From contig CM074758.1 of assembly GCA_037355855.1 (NCBI GenBank), forward strand, positions 593,001 to 657,000: DNA of 64,000 nt. Reading direction: 5' to 3'. The translations under genes and the position numbers were made by a program. This stretch comes from Pseudo-nitzschia pungens. Lineage: Eukaryota; Bacillariophyta; Bacillariophyceae; Bacillariales; Bacillariaceae. Positions 51,337-63,600 of this stretch are shown here, piece after piece (the first letter of the stretch is position 1; the number at the start of each line of letters is the position of its first letter). The notes below the pieces were generated by a model. That model did no database searches, was not told the DNA's origin, and was given only the letters and a program-made list of their open reading frames with translations.

Positions 51337-52870
51337 GCGAGTTAGTGAGCGAGTGAGTGAGTTAGCGGGAGAGAAGGCGAACACGTGATGCTCCAATACG
51401 GTACGTGTACCGCAAAGTACAGAAGCGCACGGATGAAAACTCGACGGAGCCTGCGTCTAACTTGCAAGCCGACCCGCAGAAACACAATTTCGCCGGATGG
51501 CGGCAGAGCGGCCGGCAACAGAGAGCCGAGTTTCGTGCCGTGCCGCGCCGCGCCGCGCCATCTCGGTGGCTCCGTCGCGTCGTGAGACCGGTGGCGATCG
51601 GATCCGGAAACCGATCCATTCGTTCGCGAGTGCGCCAACGCACCGCGCACGATGCCAACTCCAAAGCAAGAACATCGAGCCCCTGCCTCCGCTCCATTGC
51701 GATGCCCGGTCGGTCGCTCGATCAATACAATATTTGGCCAGCTCCACGGGGCTAAAAACGACCAAGAATGCCTCGCCGTCGTGCTTCTATGCATGCGGTA
51801 GGGTTTTGTGCTACGGTTTGCTGTAACGATCCGGAGCGGGAGGGGTTCTCGCATCGCGCCGATGCAATGCGCCTCGAGGGGGACGCGGTTCTCGTGCGAT
51901 TGATGGCCTATGGATTCGGTCTCGGGATTGCGCGGTCGGACAATAAACTAAAACTTCTAGATTGATTGCTCAACGCGATCCGATCTGCGATGTCGTGCTT
52001 CTGTCTATGGAATACCAGTACGAGTTTTATTAGTAACATAATTATTATTTTTTTGTGAACCGCACCATGATAACTAGTGTAGCGGATGCTGTATAACACG
52101 CGATAAATGAATTGCGCGGTGTTTTTTTTGTTCCTCGGCCCCGACCTTGCTGGTCGGTGAGATTCGCAACGTCGCAACGCCTATCCATAATGGAAGCGAA
52201 CGAACGAACGAACGAACGAACCAACCAACCACAAGAAACTGCATCCGCTTGATTGAGATTCGCACCGTACTACAATAGATAGAATCTCATCGAGTCGGAA
52301 ATCGTGTAGCGAAGCCGAGGCACAACGGTTCTTTCCGCCACAATGGACTGTGTACCGTACGTGTGCACAATAAAAAGCTTTTTGGATCGAACCAGCCGGT
52401 GTTCTCTCGGTGGTGATAACTCGCATCAAAGCAGGAAACCCAACGAAGCGGAAAGTCCTGGCCAACCGCGAGTCGTTGAGAGTGTAATCTTGTCGGCATT
52501 CGTTCACGAGCTACTATTCGACACTCCGCCTCACGGAGCGAGGCCGGTCTTCCCTTGCGGGAGGTCGTCCCGCATCCGTCCAAATCCCGTTCGGCCGGTA
52601 CGTACGGTACTGTTGCATGGACGGAACCAATGCCCCCGCAAGCATGATTCATTCATTCATTTGCATTCATTCATTTGCATTCATTCATTTGCATTCATTC
52701 ATTTGCATTCATTCATTTGCATTCATTCATTCATTTCTTCGGCAACCGAACCGCTTCGTCGCCTGTGCCTTGTTGACAATCGCGATCGAGTGGTTCTTCC
52801 GGTTCCGAAGCAACAACAACAATTCCAAAACTCCAAAACTCCAAAACTCCAACAACTCCAAATTCCAAAC
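51337..52870. other. Intergenic with tandem repeats
   Basis: Short GTGCC/GCGCC (near 51536-51560) and GAAC (near 52197-52220) repeats occur, with a 14-bp tandem repeat (CATTTGCATTCATT) at about 52647-52735. CCAAAACT repeats lie near 52820-52865, just after the end of the acidic-protein gene. No gene was recognised. Confidence 0.5.
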
Positions 52871-53476
52871 TCAAAACGGAATCTCGTCTTCGGACGAATC
52901 GCCCTCGGCCCCAAAGACCCCGTATCCGCTGCTGCTCGCCATGTCCATTCCCACCGCCTCCGATGCGCCGGCCTCCACAAAGGTCGAGTAGATGCCCGAG
53001 CTTTCCGGGTCTCCCCGCGCGCTCTTGCGGCTCGAGGACGAGGGCTTTGCCGAAAACGGATCGTCGTCCTCCTCCTCCTCCTCGTCCTCGTCTTCCCCGG
53101 GATCGGGATCGTGCTGATGGGATACACTCCATTGATTGTTGTCATCATCGTCATCAACATCAACATCGTCATCAACATCGTCATCAACATCGTCATCAAC
53201 ATCGTCATCGTCGCCCGCATTGTGGCTCTCGTTGTCGTGGGTATCGTGTTCGTGCTCGACTTCCACTTCCGCCTCCACGACGTCCTCGTCCTCGTCCTCG
53301 TCGTTTTCATTGTCATTGTCGCTGGCATTGTTGTAGTCGTTGTCGTTGTCGTTGTCGTTGTCGTTTTCGGAATCCTCGTTGTCGCTGCCCGTGTCGAGGG
53401 AGAACGTGTAGTACGAGGAGGACTTGTCGTGGTCCCGGCGGCGAGACGGTTGCTCGTTTTCGAGTTCGAGCTCGAG

Positions 53477-53520
<44 letters not shown>

Positions 53521-54709
53521 TGTCGTCCCGAAAGACCGACAGGGTGGGCCGGGTTTTCTCCCTGGCGGGGATGCTGAGGCGGATCTTCTTGGGCCTGGAT
53601 CCGGCCCGGGCCTTGGTGGGGAGCAGCGCCGCCTTGCGCCGTTTCGTGGAGGGTCCGGCTCCCTTTTTCGAAGCGGAGAGGCCCCGCTTTCCGGAGATCT
53701 TGGCCTGGAGGGAGGAGAGGGAATGCATCGGGGGTGACAGCCCGCGATTTTTGCAAGTGCGCGGCCCGGAACCGGACGAGGAGGGAGGCGACGACGAAAA
53801 CCCGCCGTGGTTCGATGCCGATGCCGATGCCGTTGCCGATGCCGTTGCCGATGCCGATGCCGTTGCGGCCGATCCCCCCGGGGATTTCCTCTGGGCCCCC
53901 CGCTTCTTTTTCCGCTGGTCGGGCTTGATCCAGACCGAATAATTCTGCAGCATGGGCAGCTCGGTGGGCGGATCGGAGGGATCGAAACCGAGATCGAAAC
54001 CGACCTCGTCCGGGTGCTTGAGGTTGGCGCAGATCGTCTCGAGCCAGAACCTCTTCTGGAGCTTCTTGGAGGCGATGGCCTCCCGGGCCACCAGCACGGC
54101 CCTGGTCAGGGCCGCGTGGACCTCCTTCCAGGCCGCGAGCTGGGATCCTTCGTCGGAGACAGGGGCGGGCTCTCGTTGTTTGGGCCGGTGCACCGAGAAG
54201 GAGAGGCGTTTGGCGGCGGTCGGGTGAAGAGATGATGGCTTGGGTTGAGAGTGCGAGTGCGAGTGCGAGCGAAGGGGGTTCCTCGACAACTTTCGTGGCG
54301 GATGGTGCAAAAAGGCGTCGTCGTCTTCCTCGTCCTCGGTTTCTTCGTCGTCGATGATTTCCTCCTCCCGTTCCACGGACCGCGCTTCTTCTTCTTCTTC
54401 TTCGTCGTCGTCGTCGTGGTCTTGTTCCTCGTCCTCCTCTTCGTCTTCCTCCTCTTCCGGTTCCTCGTCCGCAATCGAAACTTCTGGCTCCGAGTCATTG
54501 TCGTTGTCATTGTCATTGTCGTTGTCGTCATCGGTCTCGTCGTCGTTGTCGTTGTCGTCGTCGTCATAATCCCCCATGCCCTTGAACGACTTTCCCCCGA
54601 CCGCGGTTTTTCCCCCGACAACGGTCTTTCCACCCGTGTGAAGGCCCCGCGGATTTCCAAAGTCGTCGTCGTTGGCTTCCGAGGACGTCGTGCTGTCCGC
54701 GTCGCTCAT
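52871..54709 (-). CDS. Acidic low-complexity protein, probably nuclear
   Basis: The 612-residue frame starts at the ATG at 54709 and has no intron. It is dominated by Asp/Glu/Asn/Ser runs coded by GAC/GAA repeats. One compositionally normal island of about 90 residues (WKEVHAALTRAVLVAREAIASKKLQKRFW, then a VGFDLGFDPSDPP segment and MLQNYSVWIKP) is likely the folded part. Basic patches (RKKKRGAQRK, TKRRK, RPKKIRL) could act as nuclear signals. The C-terminus ends in EDEIPF. The ACAAC-repeat leader just upstream resembles that of the 60.7-kb gene. I do not recognise the family. Confidence 0.65.
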
Positions 54710-56008
54710 CGTGTGCGTGATCGGTATAAATGAACGGATGAATGGCTGTGTTGTGTTGTGTTGTGTTGTGTTGATCCAAAGATGGATTCCGTTGGGATCT
54801 GATTATTGTTGGAGACTCCTAGACTTGCTGCGTTTGCGTTCTTGCGGTGGTTGTACGGTACGTGTACCAGTTTCGTTCATTTCGATGGATTGAAATGGGA
54901 GTGTTTTGTTTCGGGTATCGGTTGCCGTGCCGTGCCGTACGATTACTTGCATTCCCCAATGAGAGGTGAGCGGTGAGCGGTGAGCGGTGAGCGGTGAGAG
55001 GGTCAAGGCGGGAGTTCCTTTTTGGTCTTCTTGTCTTGTTCTCTCTAGTGTTTTTTGATGATTTATTTTTGATTCATTCATTCATTCGTTCCTTCCTTCA
55101 TTCATTTTGGTTGGGATCGCCGAGCTGTGGAGAATCGGCTATGGTAACTTAATTTGGTAATTATGGGGAACTAAGTTTTAAAAAATAATGGTGGGTGAAC
55201 CTTCCCCCAAAATGTCCCGGTCGTGCATTCTTCATCTTTCCAACTTTCCAACATACGGTAAGTTACAGTACCGGTAGTTTTAATCTTACGAAGTCCTTTT
55301 TTTTTTTCTTTTCGTCTCTTGGTCCGAACCCCGTTCTCATTCTCGTAGTGACGCGGTCTCATTCGCATTCGCATTCGCATTCGCATTCGCATTCGCAGTG
55401 CTCGGTCTCATTATTCGTTTCGTTTTTGTTGGGAAAAAAAAAATGGCGTTCGCTGCTGCCACGGTGGTGGCGCATCGCGGCTCTTCGCTCGCCTCGCGAT
55501 TGCTCCGTCTCGCTCCCGTCGCGATGGAGTTGTCCGGGGGAGCCGCGGAGCAACACGGAGCGGCAGGTCGTGGACCGGCAGGGACCGAATGGTAGGAACG
55601 AACGAACGAACGAATGAAGGAATGGCGTGGGATTCGGATGGAGGGGGCGAAGGAATGAATCCCGTGGACGCGTCGGGAACGGTTGTCGGAGGTCCGAGCG
55701 GACGCAACCGGTGGTCTGCTCGACCGCGTTCCGGAAAGTCGGTTCGTTCCGCGAAGAGGAAAGCAGCGGTCGGGTCCACGAGCGCGCGCGATCGATCACC
55801 TCCGATTTGCGACGTCGCGATTCGATTCGGAACAAATTTCTTTTGAGTAAGGTTCGTTAGTTTGGCTCTCGCCGGCCACTGGAACGAGAACCAAAGACGG
55901 ATGGATTGTGGGAACGAGAAACGAACGATAAACGAACGATGCCCGCTAAAAAGAACAACAGGAACCAGAGCTATCGGGACGACCACCATGAGGGGATGCA
56001 AAACGAAA
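54710..56008. other. Intergenic with microsatellites
   Basis: ACAAC-type repeats (minus-strand sense, about 54748-54773) sit in the likely leader of the acidic-protein gene. A GTGAGCG repeat is at about 54965-54998, a CATTCG repeat at about 55360-55397 and GAAC repeats near 55596-55612. No gene was recognised; small open frames near 55440-55600 are unsupported. Confidence 0.5.
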
Positions 56009-56082
56009 AGCTTGATCGCGGATTCGAACCACGGACCTCTTCATTACTAATGAAGTGCTCTAACCAACTGAGCTAAACAAGC
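56009..56082 (-). tRNA. tRNA-Thr(AGU)
   Basis: The 74-nt cloverleaf has acceptor GCTTGTT/ATCAAGC with one T-T mismatch, anticodon stem CTTCA/TGAAG, loop TTAGTAA with anticodon AGT, T-loop TTCGAAT and discriminator T73. There is no intron. Confidence 0.93.
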
Positions 56083-59000
56083 AAGCTTTGCTGCGCTGCT
56101 TGGTTCGATCAAGGCATCTAATTTATACAGAGTAGCAACGACCTCATTGACAACTTCTGATTTTGATTCAATCCGACCCGAAAAAGGAAAGAAGTTCTGC
56201 TGCTGCTTCGTCATGATGAACATTCGACTCGCAGGAGGCTTCGAGAGAGAATGAATCGCGATGCATCGAGCAAGGCTGCTTTTGTCATTGCTGTGGTTAT
56301 TCAATGCTGCGCGGTACGTGTAGTGGGGATTGGGTGCGCTCGCAATCGGAATCAAAATCGGGGAAGGTGTGATGGGATTGCGACGGTGCTCCGCACGCGC
56401 GCCGCGGCGTTCGTAGGGTTTTTTGGGGGGAGGAAGAGGTGATGGTGATGGTGATCGATTGCGGTTGTTGTGCGTCGCGAAGGACAGAGAACACGAAAGG
56501 CCGATTGGGTTGGGTTGGGTTGAGTTGGGTTGGAGTGTTTGTGGGTGGTGGCGCAACGAACGAACGAACGAACGAACGATTGGTCCGGAAAGAGTATCAT
56601 CGCACCAAACCCGGCGTGGCGACTCGGGTTGCGTCTCTTCGTGCTCGACAAAGGCTTGCTGACACATGACGGCTGAACCATTGGTTGGAGAGAATAGCCA
56701 CGGCGGTTCTCGAGTTGGAGGGAGGCGCAACGACACGCTGGACGATGGACGACAAGTTCGCTCGGTCGCTCGGTCGTCTCATGGTTGGAGGCCCAAACAC
56801 CGATGGCACCGATGGATGGATGCCCGGCTTGCAACGGTGGGGTGTGGGGACGCGTGCGGTACCGGTGCTTGTCGTTGGGACCGATTGAATGTTTCCGTGT
56901 TCCGTCCAACGATTGAGTTGATTGATTGGTTCGCTCGATCCCGTCTCGCGACTATTGGATTGGATTTCTCGGTATGGGTGTTTTTTTTTTTTTTTCGTCT
57001 TTCGATCGATCGTGGACGCAACGGATCGAAACACGGGAGGAGGATGGAGGATGGATTGATTCTTGATGATGGTTTCATTTCATTCCTCCAACCAGTCGGT
57101 CCCATTTCGCGGTTGGATTCATTGATTCGTTCGTTCGTTCCTTCATTCATTCATTCAATCATTCGAATTCGTGCTCTTGTCGTCGATCGTGGACACTGCG
57201 TAAGCCCCAACGGATCGAATCACGAACACCACTCACGGTAGGCAGGCAGGCAAGCCTTCCAGAGAATGTGCGTGCGGCACAAAGACACGGGGGGAAAGGA
57301 CTTTGTTCTGGCTATTTATCCAAGTCTTGCCGTGGCAAAGAGTGATGCGGAATTTCCTTGCGAACTCGGTGCAAGCTTCCGGAATTGCGTGCGGAACGCT
57401 CGGGAGAATATTCCTCGCGAAGAAAAAACTGCGGTGGAGACCCGGAGTGAGCGCTCGGCTCTTTTTCTCGAAGCAAACCGAGACGCGGTGGAGCTTGACG
57501 TAAGTTATGTCACAGACTTGCCCGTGCCGATTTCTTGCCGATCGTTTCGCCGGTTGCTGCTATTTATTGACTTTTGCGGGGCTTGAACAACGTGTTTTGC
57601 GTTATGCGACAGATTGCGACGAAAGCGAGCCTGCGACTTGTCTCCGGCAACGTTGCAACGAATCTCTGTACGATAGGAAAAGGGGTGCCCGGCGATTATC
57701 GCAGGAAACACTCTGCGCAATTGGCTCTCCGATACCGACTCCGGACTTTGCCCCCTGCGGTCGTGAAAGCGATGCTATCCGAGACTTTTGTTTGGCGGAG
57801 AGTTGAAAGTGATCAACGCGGGAGGAGCACGAGGCGATGAACTATCCAACTTGGATTGGGCGAGTTACGAGTGAGGGTGAATTTCCTGCGCTATCCCGTT
57901 GCACGGGAAAAGATCGAAGCCGTTTGGATTCTGGAGGAAGGGACGGGATAATTACGTGAATGGTGTGTTGTTCCAACATAGTCCAAATCATCGACAAAAA
58001 TTGATTGCGTTTTAGAGAGGATTAATGCAACGGGACAAGAGAACGCTTTCCAATTTTCGTGACGAATGAAAGTTATGAAAGGAATCAACTTTAATAGCGG
58101 AGAAGGTCATTTTTGCTATCGAAATATTTTGAGCATTTGAGAACCTTTTTCTCTCCCCAAAGTATGCATGGACATTAGTACCAGTTGTGAGGCATCCAGC
58201 ACCGCCGTAGCGAATCGCGATTCGCTGGGTATGCTCCATCGACCATCACCTTCAATGTATTCGGTTTACGATGCTCGTTGAAGCGATTGTGATAGGGAAA
58301 ATAAGAAGTTACGAAGTACTTGTAGGCCGCAAAGTATCTTGCAGAGTTCTAATGCTTACTAGCAGTCCATAAATACTGAATAATCACGTAAAGTCGACTA
58401 TGGTCTGGATGTTCCAGCACGATAGAACCCGGACCACTGCATCCTCTGTTTCGACAGTTTTGCAAGAATGGTAGTGGACCCACATCGGAAGAATACCACG
58501 ATGGATTGGCGCATTCACCGGACGTTTCGCTTTGCAGGCTATTGCTGGATATGAAGAGAATAGTATTGGCGAGAGGAACCTCTGGCATTCCTTGCCATAC
58601 CTCTCAAGTACGATTAATAATCGATCGCAAGGAGCGATTGAAGACCAGTGTTGTGAGACAAGGACTGTGTTAGTGGAAGGGAAATAGAAAAAGGCGCATG
58701 TTGCTTCGCGTGACACGAGCTTCGCAAATAGTACAGGAGCTTCTACTAGTACTAGTAGTAGTATTGTTTCTTGAGGGATTTTGCATCATGTTGTGAATAA
58801 TAGGGCGGGAATAGGAGATAGTACAAGTAATATTACTAACTTTTATGCTGGAAGCAACTGTGTTTGCCATTAATTCGAAGCACAGTATGACACCCCCGTG
58901 GTGCACGGTCATGCACACCACGAGATCGCATAAAAAAGAAGAAGAACAGGACGAGTAACCTGCCTTGTACGGAGCACGATCCATCGCGTTGTTAGTATGA

Positions 59001-59861
59001 ATGGTGCAGGAAGGATAGTACTACTAGTAATGCTACTACTATTACTACTACTAGTATTGAACAATACTCGTCGTACTACTACTAGTACTAGTAGTAGTGC
59101 TAGTCTAGTAGTAGTAGCTATTCCGCAATGAGTATTTGATTGATATGTTTTTGTACTAGTACTATAAGTCAAACTAAGTTACAAGGCATTTAGGCGAGAC
59201 ATCAACCGGCGTATATTTCGTTGAACGCAAATTCGTTTTGTAAAGAGATTCCGAATCTGAGATAGCAGGATCAAGAAGAAGAAGGGGCAAGAGACGTTTC
59301 TGAACTTCTTTGTAGAGAGCAGGTTATACTAGTACTATTTACTACTACTAGTAATCTTGAATAATATGTCTACCGGGAAGTAAGATTTTTCTTTTGATCC
59401 ACCACTGGTGAGAATGTAAGAGGGGGCATGGCTGGTGGTGTTTGCCATCATCATCAACTCAATGAACGTGCTGAGGAGCAGCAGCAGGCAGACGATAACG
59501 ACAGCGGTCAAAGAAAGTATTTTTAATCCGAAACAAAGAACCATCTATCAATGTCAGATGTATGACTGAATCAATGGGCAGCTTTGCAAATGAACCAATT
59601 GTGTGAATGATACATTGACTACAGAAATAATGATAATAATGTTTTTGAGAATGATTACTAGTACTAGTAGTAGTACTAGCAACATGAAGAAGACATTACT
59701 ACTAGAATGGTAAGGTTACTAGAAAATGCGAACGGTACGGTAGAAATTAGTTGAGCAGTCACAATTGCCGTAAGTTACCGTAGCGTAGAGGATAAATCTT
59801 AGTAATACGATTGCCGTAGCGTAGAGTTTATATATTAGTATCACTGACGGACCCACAACGA
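56083..59861. other. Gene-poor region of 3.8 kb
   Basis: No convincing gene was found. TTGGG repeats lie at about 56508-56540, GAAC repeats at about 56556-56578 and many TACTAGTA-type palindromic tracts at 58740-58765, 59010-59165, 59325-59360 and 59655-59705. Short forward frames around 57266-57840 show no domain. Confidence 0.5.
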
Positions 59862-59934
59862 ACCCGGTTAGCTCAGTTGGAAGAGCGCTCGGCTTTTAAC
59901 CGTGTGGTCGTGGGTTCAATCCCCACATCGGGTG
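59862..59934 (+). tRNA. tRNA-Lys(UUU)
   Basis: The 73-nt cloverleaf has acceptor ACCCGGT/ATCGGGT, D-stem GCTC/GAGC, loop CTTTTAA with anticodon TTT, T-arm GTGGG/CCCAC and discriminator G73. It is the only plus-strand tRNA gene seen here. Confidence 0.93.
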
Positions 59935-60680
59935 TATTCCTTTTGCTCGCACAGGATCTGAGTATCGGACGAAATATACTACCGTAACGTACGGTAAACC
60001 TTATGTGTGTTACGAGGTTCTTCGTATTTTTTGTTTTTTGACTCCTTGTTTTTGTCACCAAAAACAAGGAACTTGATGAGTCCAATACTGTAAAGCGCGC
60101 GACCCGCAACCCACACCATGTTCCACAACATTCAAATCAAACCTCGTAATCAATTTTTTTGGGACTCCGCGATCAGCGCGGCTCCGCGAATGGCTGTGCG
60201 TCTAGCTCAGTACTCGTTCTGCGTACGGTAAGTTACAATCAACAAGAGGACGATGATGTTCTCCGCGATCGAGAAGTTTTTTCGTTGCTGGTTGCGGTTG
60301 CCATTCCAAACAGGGAACGATCATTGTCGCAATCCATATTATTATTAATTATTAGTGGTAGTAGTATTCGAAATGCCGCTTGGTTTCATCCCACTGCAGA
60401 GACATAGAGTTTGATTCTACGTAATTTCGAAACAAAGGACCGTGTGTATCGAGAGATCCTCGAGCAGAAGCAACACTAAACAGAAACAGCGGTGTTCGCG
60501 GAGTTGTTGGGTCGTGTCGTGTCGTGTCGCATCGTATCGAACAAACATCAAAGCAAGCCAAGGCAACCGATCGTACCACAAGAACACTATACAACACAAC
60601 ACAACACAACACAACACAACGCAACACAAGACAATACAACACAATACAACACAACACAACACAACACAAAACAGTTCGAG
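59935..60680. other. Upstream region of the UBR4-like gene with an ACAAC repeat leader
   Basis: ACAAC-type pentamers fill about 60589-60670 and end 10 bp before the ATG. GTCGT-type repeats lie near 60511-60540. GTAAGTTAC/ACGGTAAACCTTA motifs are at about 59990-60005 and 60225. The open frame of the next gene extends through the repeat, but translation there would be repeat-coded. Confidence 0.5.
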
Positions 60681-63600
60681 ATGCCCACGAAACGCAGGGT
60701 CGCAACGACAGCGGTTTCCCCGAGCGGGATCCCGAGCCCGGACATTGCTCCCCCGTCGATGATGGCGTCGACGATCCACTCCGGCTTTGCGCGGCTGGTC
60801 GGGACCGCAACCGTTTCCGGCGGCGGAAGCAGCGGCGGCATCGTCAACAGCGAGGGACCCCTGGCGCTGCCCCTGCTGGAGGGACTCTGCCACCGCCCGG
60901 GCGTTCCGGACAAGATCGTGAGGGACGCCTTTGCTCGATGGAAGGCCAGCCGGCGCATCGTTCGGAACCTCGAGTTGCTCTGGCGGGAGCGCAATAAGGG
61001 GCGGGGACTCCAAGGAAACAGTAGTGGCAGTGGCAGTGGCAGTGGCAACAGTAGTGGCAACAGTAGTGGCAAGAAGAAGGGACCCGAGACGAGGGCCGTG
61101 GGTCCTCCTCCCTCGAAGCGACGGCGGCGAGAGGGTCCCAAAAAGCGCAGCGAGACTCCGCAGCAACAGCAACAGCAACAGCCACAGCAGCAGCAGCAAC
61201 AGCAGCAGCAGCAACCCCAGCAGGTGGTAGTAGTCCCTCGGCAGCCCGGTGAGCAGCAAAAACGAGAAGAGAACGAAATGAACCGAGCTCGATACCATTC
61301 CCATCCGAAGAGTTCCTCTCTATCGTCACCGTACCGAACCGGCAGATCTCTGCACTGGTTGATTCGGTCTCTTGCCTCACCGTCTATCCGGGAGCGAAGA
61401 ATCGCCTTCAAAATCATCGCCATGGGATGTCCCATGGACGACGCGTCCATTCGGAGCATGATCGAACTGGTGGTCTTTCTCATCAAGGAAGGAGATCCGT
61501 CGAGGGATGCCGACGCCACGTGCATGGTCGGATGGTTGACTCTCCTCAAGTTGCTGGTGGTCCACATCTTGTCCGGGCCGGAACGCTTGGCCTATTGCGT
61601 TCGCCCCGACATTGGTCTGGAGTGGCTCTGCCAAACTCTGTGGAAGATTTCCTTGTCGCTCACGTCGCCGCTGTCGTCATCGTCATTGTCATCGTCATCG
61701 TCATCGTCACCCTCGTCCTCGCATCAGCAGCGGCAAAACGTGGTAGGGACCACGCGCGTTTGTTTCTCTTTTGTGGACCTGATCCACTCCGTCGTCCTCT
61801 CGGGGACCGACGACACCACCTATCGGATCCACAAGGCGCTTTGGAGCGAGGAAAAGCAAGCACGACCCGGGGTTCGCGACACGGAAAAGGGTGGCGGCCG
61901 GGTTCTGTCGCCCCTGGCGTGTCTGATGGGAGCCTATCACCTCTGGAGCGAGACGAATCGAAGCAAGAACGCGATCGAACAAAAATACAAGACCATGATG
62001 AAGCAACTCATCGATCCGTCCCTCTTGCCCAAGATTTCTGCTTCTGCTGCCGCTTCCGACGGTCTGGACCCGGCTGCCGGCAGGGGCGGGAACAAGAGCG
62101 AGCAACGCCTGGTGACGTTTTTGGGAAGAGCGAAGGACGCCACCGGCGATGCCTCCGGCTCCGAGAAAGAAAAGAGCACGGCAACGAGAGCCACGAAGGA
62201 ACGATCGTCTTCGGCGGCTTCCAACGACGACACCCACTCGAGCGACAATCCATCGGCCTCCAACTCGGCGAAACGAACCACCGAGAGTGAAAATGGCAGC
62301 GGCAGCAACGCTGGCGCCGTCACCGCCTCTCCCGGGGACGATTCCGTCGCTTCCTCGCACCTGGCGTCTCCGCCCGTGGGTGGTCCGGAGAGATCGATGG
62401 TGGCGTCGGTCGCGAGACTCTTTAGCTCTCTCTACGCGTCCAATAACCCGGGAAGCGTGGGTGGCGACGAAGATGCCATCAACGACGGACCGTCCGGCGA
62501 AGACCACGAGCTCGTCGATTGCTATGGCGACGATCTGAGCGACGAGGAAGAACACGCCGACGTCAACGATGCCGACGGCAACGGCGAAGCAGAGGAGGAG
62601 AAGGAAGCCACGAGTACCAACGAAGGAGACGCCGATAAGAAAAACGACAAGAGGGACAAGAGGGATAATCCCGGCAATCACAACGACAATCACAACGATA
62701 ACGACAATGACAACGACAATGATAACGACAATGACAACGACAACGATAATGACAACGACAACGATAATGATTCGATGAGCGAAGGCCATGGTATAGAGTC
62801 GGAAGACGACGAAGAAATAGATTCCGATGAGGGAGAAGATTGCGAGGATTGCAATAGTATGATAGACATGTTAGATGACGACGATGATGATCACGACGTC
62901 GATGACGACGATGATGACGAGATTTTGATTCACGAAGACGAGCTTCCCCACATCGAACAAGGATTGCTCGAGCTCCAGCGAGATTTCAGCAATCGATCCA
63001 CCAATCAGACATCGTCCGGTGAAAATACATCTTCTGCCAATGTCTATCCAACAGCACCGAGCGGACAGGGAGCGAAGGAGCGGTCCCAGCTCTACATCAA
63101 AGCAGCGATGGAAATTCTCGCGACTCAGCATCCTCCGATCTCGAAACTCAAAACACCACATTCGCAGCAGCACAGCAGAATGGCTCCACTGTCGATCTCT
63201 GCAGAAAAAGCACTGATGGCTTCCATCATGCACATCGTAAAACCCGACAAGAAGCCCCTGGACGGGAAAATCATTCTCCGTCGTGCACCAACGCAAGAAG
63301 AGTTCTTCCGGGGCAACCTCTCCAAAAATCCGGTTTCCTTCAGCATGCTCAAATCTCCCACCAATGGCAACATTCGGTCCGAACCAACGATTCGAGACCT
63401 GCGCCAGCACATTGCTACCGATCTGCAAATGGGAGACAGTGCCGAGCTCTTGGAAGTGTTGGTGGCGAACAAAATCTTGGACGTCGACCTCAAACTTCGG
63501 GTCATTCTCCAAACCGTATGGAAAGAGCATCTCATGCAGCACTCTGGGGGCACGCCATCCTCGACTTCCTTGTCGTCACTGTTGGTCGGAGAAAGCCGCG

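Noticed and set aside
52343..53737. Long forward open frame of 464 codons
   Set aside because: It is the antisense shadow of the acidic-protein gene; GAC/GAT repeats lack stops in every frame.
56508..56540. TTGGG repeats as an internal telomere
   Set aside because: Too short, impure and of the wrong unit for the TTAGGG-type repeat expected in this group; it fits the general pentamer tracts.
58349..58716. Overlapping minus-strand frames of 79 and 110 codons
   Set aside because: No domain and no splice logic linking them.
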